Positions 24,992 to 34,165 of a stretch of 64,000 nucleotides of DNA are shown here, in pieces. A program made the translations under genes and the position numbers. Each line of letters opens with the position of its first letter. Position 1 is the stretch's first letter. Origin of the DNA: DATARN01 sp963851105 (GTDB lineage: Bacteria; Actinomycetota; Acidimicrobiia; Acidimicrobiales; Palsa-688); the NCBI GenBank assembly GCA_963851105.1, contig CAWKNP010000004.1, positions 186,001 to 250,000 of the forward strand. Reading direction: 5' to 3'. The notes under the pieces were generated by a model. It did no database searches. It was given only the letters and a program-made list of their open reading frames with translations, and was not told the DNA's origin.

Positions 24992-26376
24992 GGCCCCATG
25001 GTGGCCGCGGCTTCGAGCACGGCGGCGAGGGAACGGTCGATGTCGGCTTCCGTGGTGGACCAGTTGGACACCGAGATGCGCATGAGCCGCCGGCCCTGCC
25101 ACACCGTGGCACCCATCCAGCAGGTTCCGCCTCGTTGCACCGCCTCGATGACGCGGTCGGTGGTGGCGTCATCGCCGAAGTGGACCAGGACCTGATTGAG
25201 GACCACGTCGTTGACGACTTCGACCCCGTCGGCGGCATCCAGACCGGCCGCGAACCTCCGGGCCAACCGGCAGCACCGTTCGACAAGCTCCGCGACCCCG
25301 ACGCGGCCGAGTTGCTGGAGCGCCGCCCACACCGCGAATCCCCGGGCCCGACGGGACGATTCGGGCACGTAGTCCGACGGCGCCCGTACCGACCCGCTGC
25401 CGTGGCCGACGAGGTAGGCGGCGGTCATCGACATGGCGGCGCGGTGGGCTTCGGGATGGGCGCAGAAGACGAAGCCCGAGTCGTAGGGGACGTTGAGCCA
25501 TTTGTGGCCGTCGCAGGCCCACGAGTCGGCCCGCTCGACACCCGCGACCAAGTGCCGCGTCGCCTCGCTGGCCCCGGCCCACAGCCCGAAGGCCCCGTCG
25601 ACATGGACCCACGCCCCATGACGGCGGGCCACCTCGCAGCCCGCCGCGAGGTCGTCGCAGGCGCCGGTGTTGACGTTGCCCGCCTGAAGGCAGACGATCG
25701 TGGGCCCGGGCGGCCCGCTTTCGGCGATGGCGCCGAGGCGGGCGACATCGATGGCGCCGTTGCCGGCCGGCGGGACCGGCTCGACGATGGCGGCACCGAA
25801 GCCGAGCAGGCGCAGCGAGCGATCGATCGTCGCATGGCGCTCGGCGCCCGCGATCACGCGAACGGCTGGCGCCCCGATCAGGCCGTCGCGCTCGACATCC
25901 CATCCGACCTGGGCCAGGACGTGATGACGGGCCGCGGCCAGAGCGACGGTGTTGGCTCCTTGGCCGCCGGTGACGAAGCCGAAAGACGCCCCGGCCGGCA
26001 GGCCGAGGATCTCCTTCAACCAACCGCCCGCGACCTCCTCGATCACTGCTGCCGCCGGGGCGGTGACGGCATTGAACGCCGGCTGGTCCCAGCCCGTCGC
26101 CAGCAGGTCGGCGCAGGTCGCGGCCGACACCGATCCCCCGATGACAAAGCCGAAATACCGGGGCCCGGCCGTGGCGACCAGGCCCGGTTCGGCGCCGTAC
26201 AGGAGCAGTTCGAGGACCTGGCCGGCGGGGGTCGGGCCTTCGGGCAGCGGGCCCCCGAGCAGGTCCCACAGCTCGTCGGGCCCGAGCGACGGTGAAACGG
26301 GGCGATCCGGCAGCGACTCGTGATAGTCGGCGATCACCTCGGCGGTGCGCATGAGCGCGGCCCGTGCTTCGTTCAT
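24988..26376 (-). CDS. PLP-dependent decarboxylase, group II
   Basis: 462 residues, aspartate-aminotransferase fold, group II decarboxylase family (glutamate, aromatic amino acid or diaminobutyrate type). Landmarks are GFVTGGQGANTVALAAARH, ERHATIDRSLRLLG (His stacking on PLP), WVHVDGAFG (Asp) and SWACDGHKWLNVPYD with the Schiff-base lysine. The product makes an amine from an amino acid, but which one cannot be read from the sequence. The family often includes proteins of unknown substrate in actinobacteria. It is coupled to the CCPFF protein gene by ATGA. Confidence 0.85.
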   Translation of the reverse strand: MNEARAALMRTAEVIADYHESLPDRPVSPSLGPDELWDLLGGPLPEGPTPAGQVLELLLYGAEPGLVATAGPRYFGFVIGGSVSAATCADLLATGWDQPAFNAVTAPAAAVIEEVAGGWLKEILGLPAGASFGFVTGGQGANTVALAAARHHVLAQVGWDVERDGLIGAPAVRVIAGAERHATIDRSLRLLGFGAAIVEPVPPAGNGAIDVARLGAIAESGPPGPTIVCLQAGNVNTGACDDLAAGCEVARRHGAWVHVDGAFGLWAGASEATRHLVAGVERADSWACDGHKWLNVPYDSGFVFCAHPEAHRAAMSMTAAYLVGHGSGSVRAPSDYVPESSRRARGFAVWAALQQLGRVGVAELVERCCRLARRFAAGLDAADGVEVVNDVVLNQVLVHFGDDATTDRVIEAVQRGGTCWMGATVWQGRRLMRISVSNWSTTEADIDRSLAAVLEAAATMGP

Positions 26377-26479
26377 GCATCCATCATGGCCGCCGAGCCT
26401 CCATCACGCCCGAGCCGGGCTCCCCGAGCCGTCACGGCGATGGTGGCGTCAGAAGATCGGAACGTCAGCCGATCGGGGC

Positions 26480-27262
26480 TTACGAGATCGTGGCGGCATG
26501 GTCCGGAACGTAGTGATACCGATCCCGCGGCGGCCGCTGGTAGTTGCCCGGCTTGGGCCGGGGTGTCCATTTCGGCTTGGCGATCTTGCGGGCCTCGTAG
26601 GGAACGACGGACAGGAGGTGGGCCAGGCAGTTGAGGCGCGCCGCCGCCTTGTCGTCGGCCTCCACGTCCCACCACGGGGAGTCCGCAGTGTCGCAGTGGG
26701 CGAACATCTCGTCCTTGGCCCGGGAGTACTCGACCCACCGGTTGCGCCCCTCGAGGTCCATGTCGCTCAGCTTCCAGCGCTTGAGGGGGTCGTTGAGCCG
26801 GTCCTTGAAGCGCTTCTCCTGCTGCTCGTCGGACACCGAGAACCAGTACTTCACCAGGATGATCCCGTCGTCGATGAGCATGCGCTCGAAGACCGGGCAC
26901 TGCTGGAAAAAGCGGTGAACGTCGTCCTCGGTGCAGAAGCCCATGACCCGTTCGACGCCGGAGCGGTTGTACCAACTCCGGTCGAACAATACGATCTCGC
27001 CCCCCGCCGGGAGATGCTCGACATAGCGCTGGAAGTACCACTGGGTGCGCTCCCGCTCGGTGGGCGCGGGCAAGGCGGCGACCCGGCACCAACGGGGGTT
27101 GAGGTACTCGGTGATGCGCTTGATGATGCCGCCTTTGCCGGCCGCGTCGCGGCCTTCGAACACGATCACCAGACGGCGGCGTTCCTGGCGGATCCACTCC
27201 TGCATCTTGACGAGCTCGGTCTGGAGCCGGAGTAGTTCGCGGTCGTAGGCGACGTTGGTCAT
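26480..27262 (-). CDS. ppk2: Polyphosphate kinase 2
   Basis: About 260 residues. PPK2 proteins move phosphate between polyphosphate and nucleotides (GDP or ADP/AMP). Walker A is FEGRDAAGKGGIIKR, Walker B LFDRSWYNRSGVERVMGF, lid WFSVSDEQQEKRFKDR, then DPLKRWKLSDMDLEGRNRW. The motifs fit the single-domain class I form. Start ATG 27262 (MTNVAYDRELL) has AAAGA upstream; an in-frame upstream start at 27307 gives a poorly conserved extension. It stands alone, with about 200 bases of promoter region shared with the divergent HTH-TOBE gene. Confidence 0.92.
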   Translation of the reverse strand: MTNVAYDRELLRLQTELVKMQEWIRQERRRLVIVFEGRDAAGKGGIIKRITEYLNPRWCRVAALPAPTERERTQWYFQRYVEHLPAGGEIVLFDRSWYNRSGVERVMGFCTEDDVHRFFQQCPVFERMLIDDGIILVKYWFSVSDEQQEKRFKDRLNDPLKRWKLSDMDLEGRNRWVEYSRAKDEMFAHCDTADSPWWDVEADDKAAARLNCLAHLLSVVPYEARKIAKPKWTPRPKPGNYQRPPRDRYHYVPDHAATIS

Positions 27263-27451
27263 GATCGTATTCTTTCTCGCGTTTTCGGGGCGGGGTGTGC
27301 TTCTCACAGCTGGCGATCGACGTGGCGACCGGTTCGCGCCAGCTGGCGCCCTGCGGGCGAGACCCTGTGGCGTCGCCGCAGACGCGAGGTAATTTGCGCT
27401 CCTGATTCGTTTTTAGAAGCTTTGGTGGTGGTTTTGACCACAACTGCGGGG

Positions 27452-27457
27452 TAGGGT
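27452..27457 (+). promoter_or_regulatory. -10 box, probably leaderless, for the HTH-TOBE gene
   Basis: TAGGGT lies 8 bases before the GTG start at 27466, a spacing that would put the first transcribed base at or next to the start codon. A TTGACC at 27434-27439 is too close to be its -35, so the box is a weak call. Confidence 0.3.
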
Positions 27458-27465
27458 TACCGCTG

Positions 27466-27864
27466 GTGGCAACCTTCACGGTCGGCCAGGCGGCCGACCT
27501 CCTTGGAGTCAGTCCTGACACCGTTCGGCGCTGGATCGACAGTGGACAGATCCCAGCAGAGCGAAAAACGAACGGACGACGCCTGGTAGACGGTGCGGAA
27601 CTCGCCCGCTTCTCGGCACAACGGGCGGCGGTCACCTCGGTGGCACTACCTGTGGCTGAGTCGGCCCGAAATCATTTTCCTGGTCTCGTCACCAAGGTCA
27701 CCAGAGATACGGTCATGGCCCAGGTCGAGATCCAGGCCGGGCCTTTCCGCGTGGTGTCGCTCATGAGCCGGGAGGCCGCCGATGAACTCAAGCTCGTTCC
27801 CGGTGTGCTCGCTGTGGCGTCGGTGAAGTCCACCAACGTCGTCGTGGAAATTCCTCAATCCTGA
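27466..27864 (+). CDS. HTH-TOBE molybdenum-responsive regulator
   Basis: 132 residues. The first 50 form a MerR/excisionase-type helix-turn-helix (FTVGQAADLLGVSPDTVRRWIDSGQIPAERKTNGRRLVDG, listed as family pattern). The last 65 form one TOBE/Mop domain (FPGLVTKVTRDTVMAQVEIQ, VVSLMSREAADELKLVPG, STNVVVEIP), which binds molybdate or tungstate. The gene lies 13 bases before modA on the same strand, so it is likely a molybdate-sensing repressor of its own operon, as seen for other small HTH-TOBE proteins. It is not ModE, which has a different HTH and two TOBE domains. Confidence 0.85.
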   Translation: MATFTVGQAADLLGVSPDTVRRWIDSGQIPAERKTNGRRLVDGAELARFSAQRAAVTSVALPVAESARNHFPGLVTKVTRDTVMAQVEIQAGPFRVVSLMSREAADELKLVPGVLAVASVKSTNVVVEIPQS

Positions 27865-27877
27865 AAGAGGCCTCTCG

Positions 27878-28696
27878 ATGCCCGCCGGCCCCCTGCGCAT
27901 GTTCGTCCCGATCATGGCCGTATCGACGTTGCTGATCACCTCGTGCTCGTCGACCAAGACTGCGACGTCAACCACAACCACCGCCTCGCCCGGCGGAACC
28001 ACCACAACCGCCGCGCCGATCACGGGATCGCTCAACGTATTCGCGGCCGCCTCGTTGACCGGTGCCTTCAACACCGCCAAAACCACCCTCACGAGTGCCA
28101 ACCCCGGCCTGTCGCTCACCTACAATTTCGCCGGTTCCAACACGCTGGTCTCCCAGATCACCCAAGGCGCTCCCGCCGACGTCTTCGCATCTGCGGACTC
28201 CAAGAACATGCAGAAGCTGGTAGACGCGGGCCTTGTCACCACACCCGTCACCTTCGCCCGCAACAAGCTCGAGATCGCGGTTGCGGCCGGAAACCCCAAG
28301 GGCATCAGCGGCCTCGCCGACCTGGCCGAGGCCGGCGTAACCGTGGTCCTGGAGGCGGCCGGCGTGCCCGCCGGTGACTACACCCGCCAGATCCTGACCG
28401 CCCAGAAGATCACCGTGATCCCGAAATCGTTGGAAACCGATGTCAAGTCCGCCTTGGCCAAGGTCATGTCGGGTGAGGCGGACGCAACCGTGGTCTACGT
28501 GACCGATGTGACCGCAGGCGGGTCTTCGGTGGCGGGCGTGACCGTCCCGGACAACCTGCAACCGGCGATTGTTTACCCGATAGCGGTCGTCAAGGGCAGC
28601 AAGAACGCCGCCGCCGCCCAGGCGTTTGTGACTTCTGCGGTGTCCGGCACGGTGCAGAAGGCCCTGGAGGCGGCCGGTTTTCTCCCGCCGCAATAG
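27878..28696 (+). CDS. modA: Molybdate ABC transporter substrate-binding lipoprotein
   Basis: 272 residues. A lipoprotein signal ends in LLITSCSS, followed by a Thr-rich linker, then the periplasmic-binding fold: LNVFAAASLTGAFN, LTYNFAGSNTLVSQI, APADVFASAD, and FARNKLEIAVAAGNP. ModA captures molybdate or tungstate outside the membrane for ModB/ModC. Start ATG 27878 with AGAGG upstream. The following modB and modC make a complete transporter. Confidence 0.93.
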   Translation: MPAGPLRMFVPIMAVSTLLITSCSSTKTATSTTTTASPGGTTTTAAPITGSLNVFAAASLTGAFNTAKTTLTSANPGLSLTYNFAGSNTLVSQITQGAPADVFASADSKNMQKLVDAGLVTTPVTFARNKLEIAVAAGNPKGISGLADLAEAGVTVVLEAAGVPAGDYTRQILTAQKITVIPKSLETDVKSALAKVMSGEADATVVYVTDVTAGGSSVAGVTVPDNLQPAIVYPIAVVKGSKNAAAAQAFVTSAVSGTVQKALEAAGFLPPQ

Positions 28697-28742
28697 ACCT
28701 CCCCGGGAGCCAGATTCCTCCCGCCGTCATCGCCGATCCCGG

Positions 28743-29525
28743 GTGCGGGTGCTCGACCTGGCCCCCGTCGTGCTCGCGGCCGGGGCGCTGGCCCTCGTCG
28801 TCCTCCCCCTGGCTGGCCTGCTGCAACGGGCGCCGTGGTCGTCGCTCGGATCAGATCTCCGGGCCCATGACGCCTTTGTCGCCCTGCGGCTGTCGTTGGA
28901 AACCTCGCTCGGCGCCGTCTGCCTCTCCATCGTCTTGGGTATCCCCTTGGCCTGGATCCTGGCCCGCCGCCAGTTCCCAGGCCGGTCGCTGGTTCGGGGG
29001 CTGGTCACCTTGCCGATGGTCCTGCCCCCCGTCGTCGGCGGGATCGCCCTGCTCTACGCCTTCGGGCGGCGGGGCTACGCCGGCCGCGTCCTGTACGACC
29101 TGACCGGCTGGCGGCTGGTGTTCAACACCAGCGGGGCGATCGTGGCCGAGGCCTTCGTGTCCATGCCGTTCCTGATCGTGACCGCCGAGGCCGCCTTCCG
29201 CAGCATGGACCGCCGGGCGGAGGAGGCCGCCGCCACCTTGGGGGCGAGCCCCGCCTACCGCTTCCGGCGCGTCACACTTCCCGCGGTGGCACCCGCTCTG
29301 GCGGCCGGTGCCGCCTTGACCTGGGCCCGCGCCCTCGGCGAGTTCGGCGCCACCATCACCTTCGCGGGGAATTTCCCCGGCACGACCCAGACCACCCCCC
29401 TGCTCGTCTACCTCGACATCGAATCCGGCCACGAAGGCACCGCCCTCGCCCTCTCATTGGTCCTGCTCGCCGTCTCCCTCGCCGTGCTGATAGGCCTCCG
29501 CGACCGGTGGCTCGGCAACCCGTGA
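28743..29525 (+). CDS. modB: Molybdate ABC transporter permease
   Basis: 260 residues with five or six membrane helices. The EAA loop that contacts ModC is EEAAATLGASPAYRFRRVTLP. GALGEFGATITFAGNF-like text near residue 195 (RALGEFGATITFAGN) is the ModB family signature. The start is GTG 28743; no better one with an SD is seen. Stop overlaps modC as GTGA. Confidence 0.92.
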   Translation: MRVLDLAPVVLAAGALALVVLPLAGLLQRAPWSSLGSDLRAHDAFVALRLSLETSLGAVCLSIVLGIPLAWILARRQFPGRSLVRGLVTLPMVLPPVVGGIALLYAFGRRGYAGRVLYDLTGWRLVFNTSGAIVAEAFVSMPFLIVTAEAAFRSMDRRAEEAAATLGASPAYRFRRVTLPAVAPALAAGAALTWARALGEFGATITFAGNFPGTTQTTPLLVYLDIESGHEGTALALSLVLLAVSLAVLIGLRDRWLGNP

Positions 29526-30574
29526 CCCTGTCCGCCACCATTGATCTGACCCTGGGGACCCTGCACCTGGATGTGGCCCTCGAAGTCGACGGCGCGGCGG
29601 CCGTCGCCATCGTCGGGCCCAACGGCGCGGGCAAGACGACCCTCCTGCGCGCCCTGGCGGGATTGGTCGCGCTCGACGCCGGCCGGGTCACCATCGACGG
29701 GATGGTCGTCGACGAGCCAGCCGCCAATATCCGCTCCCGCCCCGAGCAGCGCCGCCTCGGCGTCGTCTTCCAGGAGCACGTCCTCTTCGCCCACCTCACC
29801 GCCCTCGAGAACGTCGCCTTCGGGCTACGGGCCCGCGGTACCCCCCGGGCCGCGGCCCGCGCCCAAGCGGCCGCATGGCTCGAACGCGTCGGGCTGCCCG
29901 ATATAGCCGGGATGCACCCCAAAGCCCTCTCCGGCGGCCAGGCACAACGCGTCGCCCTGGCTCGGGCGCTGGCCACCGAACCGGCGGTGCTTCTCCTCGA
30001 CGAGCCCTTGGCCGCGGTCGACGCATCCGCCCGCGCCGAGCTGCGCCACTTCCTGCGCCAGGAACTGGCCCGCTACCCCGGTGCCCGGATCATCGTGACC
30101 CACGACCCCATCGAGGCCGCCGCCCTCGCCGACCGCCTCATCGTGCTCGAGGACGGGCAGATCACCCAGCAGGGACCCCTGGCCGACGTCACCGCCCGGC
30201 CCCGCTCCCCGTGGGTCGCCACCATGGTCGGCCTCAACCTCCTTCATGGCACCGCCACCGGCACCAGCGTCCGCCTCGCCACCGGCACCCTGGTCGCCAC
30301 CGCCACCACCATGGACGGACCCGCCTTCGTCGCCTTCCGCCCCAACGCCGTCACCCTCCACCGCCATCCACCCGAAGGCAGCGCCCGAAACGTGTGGCCC
30401 GGCGAGGCCGACGGGCTCTACCCCTCGGGCGACCGGGCCCGCATCCGCGTCACCGGGCCCGTGCCCCTCGTCGCCGAAGTCACCGCCGGCGCAGTCTCGG
30501 CCCTCGATCTCGCCGCCGGCGGTCCGATCTGGGCCACCGTCAAAGCCACCGACATCGACGTCTACCCGGCTTGA
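29522..30574 (+). CDS. modC: Molybdate ABC transporter ATP-binding protein
   Basis: About 350 residues. Walker A GPNGAGKTT, signature LSGGQAQRVALARAL, Walker B VLLLDEPLAAVD and the switch His in IIVTHDP are complete. A C-terminal regulatory region (residues ~240-350) has a TOBE-like fold. It powers molybdate import through ModB. Start GTG 29522 overlaps the modB stop by GTGA; the longer frame from 29507 would overlap modB further. Downstream the operon ends; the following ABC gene converges from the other strand. Confidence 0.93.
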   Translation: MTLSATIDLTLGTLHLDVALEVDGAAAVAIVGPNGAGKTTLLRALAGLVALDAGRVTIDGMVVDEPAANIRSRPEQRRLGVVFQEHVLFAHLTALENVAFGLRARGTPRAAARAQAAAWLERVGLPDIAGMHPKALSGGQAQRVALARALATEPAVLLLDEPLAAVDASARAELRHFLRQELARYPGARIIVTHDPIEAAALADRLIVLEDGQITQQGPLADVTARPRSPWVATMVGLNLLHGTATGTSVRLATGTLVATATTMDGPAFVAFRPNAVTLHRHPPEGSARNVWPGEADGLYPSGDRARIRVTGPVPLVAEVTAGAVSALDLAAGGPIWATVKATDIDVYPA

Positions 30575-30617
30575 CTCCTACGCCATCGAGGTCAGAACGA
30601 TCCGGAGCGCCTCCTTG

Positions 30618-32402
30618 TCATTCACCGGGCCAATCGGTAACGGGAAGTCCGAGGGTGATGGGATCGAGGCCGCCTCGCACCAGGTCCGGGTAGGAGCCGA
30701 CTCGGGCCACGTGGCCGTGATCGAGAACGACGAGGGTGTCTGCGGCACGGATGGTGGATACCCGATGAGCAATGACCAGGGTGGTCCGCCCCGATCGCAG
30801 CCGGCTCATGGCGGCTCGTAACGCGAGCTCGGATTGGGAGTCGAGGTTGGACACCGGCTCGTCCATCACCAGGATCGGCGGATTTTGGACCAACGCCCGG
30901 GCGATGGCGATGCGCTGGCGTTGGCCGCCTGAGAGCTGGGCTCCGCGCTCTCCTAGGAAGCTTTCATAACCGTCGGGTAGGGCGGCGATGAACTCGTCGG
31001 CCAAGGCGGCAGTAGCGGCCGCTTCGATTTCTGTGTCGGTGGCGTCGGGGCGACCGATGCGGAGGTTGTCGCGGATCGACGCATTGAACAGGTAGACGTC
31101 CTGGGAGACGAAAGCCACCATTTCCCGCAGCCCGTCCTGGGGAAGACGTCGTATGTCGACCCCGCCGATGGTAATCGTGCCCGCGTCGACGTCGGCGAAG
31201 CGCAACAGCAGGCTCGCACAGGTTGATTTGCCCGCGCCGGAGTGGCCGATGAGGGCCACGGTATGTCCGGCGGGCACTTCGAACGACACATTCTCGACTG
31301 CCGGCGGCAGGTCCGGTTGGTAGCCGAAGGTGACCTGTCGAAAGCTGACCGCCGGTTGGAGAGGCCCGGACAGTTCTTCGCTCAACGCCTGGTCGACCAC
31401 CGCTGGGGCGGTTTCGAGCAGTACCAGGAGCCGTTCGGCGGCGGCGGCTACCACCGCCAGGCCGCTGGCGGCGCGGGTCAGTCGGGTCAGGGGCCCAAAC
31501 GCCACGGCCGCGAGGACGACGGCGACGGCCAGCAGCGGCCGAGACAGTGTCTTGTCTGCCGCGAGGGCGACGGCGACGGCAAGTACGGCCAGGGTGCCCG
31601 CGGTGGCAAGGGCGTCGGCGACGGCGCGTTGGGTACCTGCTTGAGATGCCCCCGCCATTTCGGCTCGTTGCGAGCTGTCGGCGCGGCGATCGAGCTCGGC
31701 GAGCATCTGTGCCTGTTGGCCGAACGCCAGCACTTCTCTGAGTCCCTGGACCGCGTCCACGACTTCCGCGTTCAGATCCGCCACCTCGGCGCGCAGCTGC
31801 CGCCCCTGGTCCTCGAAGCGCCGGTCCAGCCACCATGGAGCCAGGGCGGCGAGCACCAGGAACGGGGCCAGGACGACAGCGAGCAGCCAGTTGACCACGG
31901 CCAGGGCGGCGAGGGCCATGGCCGGCACGACGACGGCGACGAGGAACGGGCCGAACGTGTCGGCGAAGAAGCGTTGGAGGACGTCGACATCGGAGATGAC
32001 CGCAGAGGCCAGGTCACCGGAACGCCGGGCCTGCAGTTGGCTCGGCGACAGGGCCACGAACTTGGCGTACACCTGGTCGCGCAATTCCACCTGCATCCGG
32101 AACGCAACGCTGTTCAAGACTGCCGACTCCAGCCACGGGGTTCGCACCTGGGGCAGGACGAGGGCGGCGACCAGGAGGAGCAAACCGTAGATCTGGTTGT
32201 AGTTGGCGCCGGTCACGGCACGGCCCATGAGATAGGCCGCGGCGCCCGCGCTGGCGATAAAGAGGGCGTCATGGATGATTCCGCTGACGATGGCGTAGCG
32301 CAGTTCCTTGCGATGGGGGCGCAGCAGGGCGAGCAGTGGCCGTAGTCGTTGCCGCATCCCAGGAGCGATGTCAGGCGCGGATTCGACGGTGGCGGCAGTC
32401 AT
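30618..32402 (-). CDS. ABC transporter fused permease/ATPase, CydC-like half
   Basis: 594 residues: six membrane helices over the first ~310, then an ATPase domain with LIGHSGAGKST (Walker A), LSGGQRQRIAIARAL (signature), ILVMDEPVSNLD (Walker B) and VIAHRVST. It is an exporter-type half-transporter. The ATG overlaps the stop of the gene before it as ATGA, so the two encode a heterodimer. Its layout resembles CydC or IrtB, but there is no cydAB in the window. Operon partners are a NiCoT permease and a second half-transporter, so a metal-linked substrate is likely; the substrate and direction are not known. Confidence 0.8.
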   Translation of the reverse strand: MTAATVESAPDIAPGMRQRLRPLLALLRPHRKELRYAIVSGIIHDALFIASAGAAAYLMGRAVTGANYNQIYGLLLLVAALVLPQVRTPWLESAVLNSVAFRMQVELRDQVYAKFVALSPSQLQARRSGDLASAVISDVDVLQRFFADTFGPFLVAVVVPAMALAALAVVNWLLAVVLAPFLVLAALAPWWLDRRFEDQGRQLRAEVADLNAEVVDAVQGLREVLAFGQQAQMLAELDRRADSSQRAEMAGASQAGTQRAVADALATAGTLAVLAVAVALAADKTLSRPLLAVAVVLAAVAFGPLTRLTRAASGLAVVAAAAERLLVLLETAPAVVDQALSEELSGPLQPAVSFRQVTFGYQPDLPPAVENVSFEVPAGHTVALIGHSGAGKSTCASLLLRFADVDAGTITIGGVDIRRLPQDGLREMVAFVSQDVYLFNASIRDNLRIGRPDATDTEIEAAATAALADEFIAALPDGYESFLGERGAQLSGGQRQRIAIARALVQNPPILVMDEPVSNLDSQSELALRAAMSRLRSGRTTLVIAHRVSTIRAADTLVVLDHGHVARVGSYPDLVRGGLDPITLGLPVTDWPGE

Positions 32403-34129
32403 TTGAACTCCTGCGCCTGGACGAGACGGCTGTAGGCGCCGTTGGCGGCGAGGAGCGCGGCGTGCGGTCCGGCTTCGACTACCCGACCGTTTTCGAGGAC
32501 CACGACTCGGTCGGCGCCTTCGATGGTCGACAGGCGGTGAGCGATAACAAGCGTGGTGCGCCCGGCGGTCAGCCGTTCGAGGGCGTGGCGGATCAACGCT
32601 TCGCTCTCGCCGTCGACACTTGAGGTTGGCTCGTCGAGCACCAGGATCGGCCGGTCGGCCAGCAGCGCCCGGGCAATTGCGATGCGTTGACGTTCCCCAC
32701 CGGAGAGTCGCATCCCGCGCTCGGCCACGATGGTGTCATAGCCGTCGGGGAGTTCCCGGATGAAGCCGTGGGCGTGAGCGGCGCGCGTCGCCGCCTCGAC
32801 GTCGGCGTCGGAGGCTCCAGGCCGGCCGAACAACAGATTGTCACGGATGCTGCGGTTGAAAAGGTAGGTGTCTTGGAACGTGACCGCGATCAGCTCCCGG
32901 AGCTGGGCCACGGCGAGCCCGGCTATGTCGTGGCCACCGACACGTATCACCCCGCTCTGGGGATCGAAGAATCGCAGGAGCAGCGATACGACCGTTGTCT
33001 TGCCGGCGCCGGAACGCCCGACCAGAGCGACGGTTTCGCCCGCCTCGACGTTCAAGGTCAATCCATCGAGGGCCGGGCGGTTCTCACGGCGATAGGCGAA
33101 GGTGACGCAGTCGAACTCGAGCGACGGCACAAGTTCAGCCCGGTCGATTGCCACCGGAGAGGCGACCTCGACAACTTCTGCCTCGGCGTCGAGCAGGTCA
33201 AGAATCCCCGAAGAGGCGGCCACGGCCACGTAGGCGTCTTGCAGGGCGGCGCTCAGCTCCGACAGAGGGCCGAAACACTCGCGGGCCAGAAGAAGGATCG
33301 TCAACCCGGCGCTCAGACCTATACCACCCTGCGTGACCCGCAGGGCGGCGAGCGCCACCGCACCCGCGGTCCCCGCCCCCATCCCGAGCGCCACGAAACC
33401 GATGTGCATGCTGGCAAGGGAGTTGAGACCGATAGCGTCCTCGGACAGATCTTTCGACTGTTCGAGAAGCTGTTCGCCCCAGCGGTGCTGGGCGTTGAAT
33501 GCCCTGAGCGTCGTCATCCCCTGGATAGCGTCGAGGTAACCGGCAGAAAGCCGCCCGAATCCGGTCCAGAAGTTGCGGCTGGTCTCACCGAACGCCTGCT
33601 CAGTGACGATCGGGGCGAGAGGAACCAATAGCGCGCACGCCAGTACCGCGAGTCCGGTAATCGGATCCAAGACGACGATCGCGACTACCACCGCGACGAC
33701 TGTCGCGGTCGCGGTGGCCAGCAGGGGAATGAATCTCCCAAAATAGTTGCCAAGCGCATCCACGCCGTCCAGGACCGTCGATTGCACCGTGCCGGTACGG
33801 TTCCGCAGCAGGTACGCCGGGCCCAGCTCTGCCAGCTTGGTGTACATCTGGCTCCGGAGTCCTTTGCGTAAAGCGGCCGCGGTCGCGGTGGCCTTGGCCA
33901 CTTGGACGCGAACAAGCACGATCCGAGCGATCGCTACGGCCGCCAAGACCACAAGCAGGGCCGCCGACGGCTGGTAGCGGCCCCGGAACGCCGCCACCAG
34001 GATGTGGGCGATGATCAGCGCCTGGGCGACGTTGGTCGTCGTCACCGCCATTCCAATGGCGGTGATGACGGCGATCTGGGTCCCGACGGCGTCGGCCAAG
34101 TGCAGCAAGCGCCAGCGGATCAGTCCCAA
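32399..34129 (-). CDS. ABC transporter fused permease/ATPase, CydD-like half
   Basis: 576 residues. The membrane part has a CydD-like stretch (AELGPAYLLRNRTGTVQSTV, DGVDALGNYFGRFIPLL, LSAGYLDAIQGMTTLRAFNA). The ATPase part has LVGRSGAGKTT, LSGGERQRIAIARALL, ILVLDEPTSSVD and VIAHRLSTIE. It pairs with the downstream half-transporter (ATGA overlap). The start is TTG 34129, 36 bases after the NiCoT stop, so all three genes form one operon. CydD proteins export cysteine or glutathione; a thiol or metal-chelate exporter is an inference. Confidence 0.8.
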   Translation of the reverse strand: MGLIRWRLLHLADAVGTQIAVITAIGMAVTTTNVAQALIIAHILVAAFRGRYQPSAALLVVLAAVAIARIVLVRVQVAKATATAAALRKGLRSQMYTKLAELGPAYLLRNRTGTVQSTVLDGVDALGNYFGRFIPLLATATATVVAVVVAIVVLDPITGLAVLACALLVPLAPIVTEQAFGETSRNFWTGFGRLSAGYLDAIQGMTTLRAFNAQHRWGEQLLEQSKDLSEDAIGLNSLASMHIGFVALGMGAGTAGAVALAALRVTQGGIGLSAGLTILLLARECFGPLSELSAALQDAYVAVAASSGILDLLDAEAEVVEVASPVAIDRAELVPSLEFDCVTFAYRRENRPALDGLTLNVEAGETVALVGRSGAGKTTVVSLLLRFFDPQSGVIRVGGHDIAGLAVAQLRELIAVTFQDTYLFNRSIRDNLLFGRPGASDADVEAATRAAHAHGFIRELPDGYDTIVAERGMRLSGGERQRIAIARALLADRPILVLDEPTSSVDGESEALIRHALERLTAGRTTLVIAHRLSTIEGADRVVVLENGRVVEAGPHAALLAANGAYSRLVQAQEFK

Positions 34130-34165
34130 CGGGTCGGAACTTCCCCGGCATTCGACAGTTCGCGG

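Noticed and set aside
27428..27441. GTGGT/ACCAC inverted repeat upstream of the HTH-TOBE gene
   Set aside because: Only 5 bp per arm with a 4-base loop; too short to claim as a molybdate operator without comparison.
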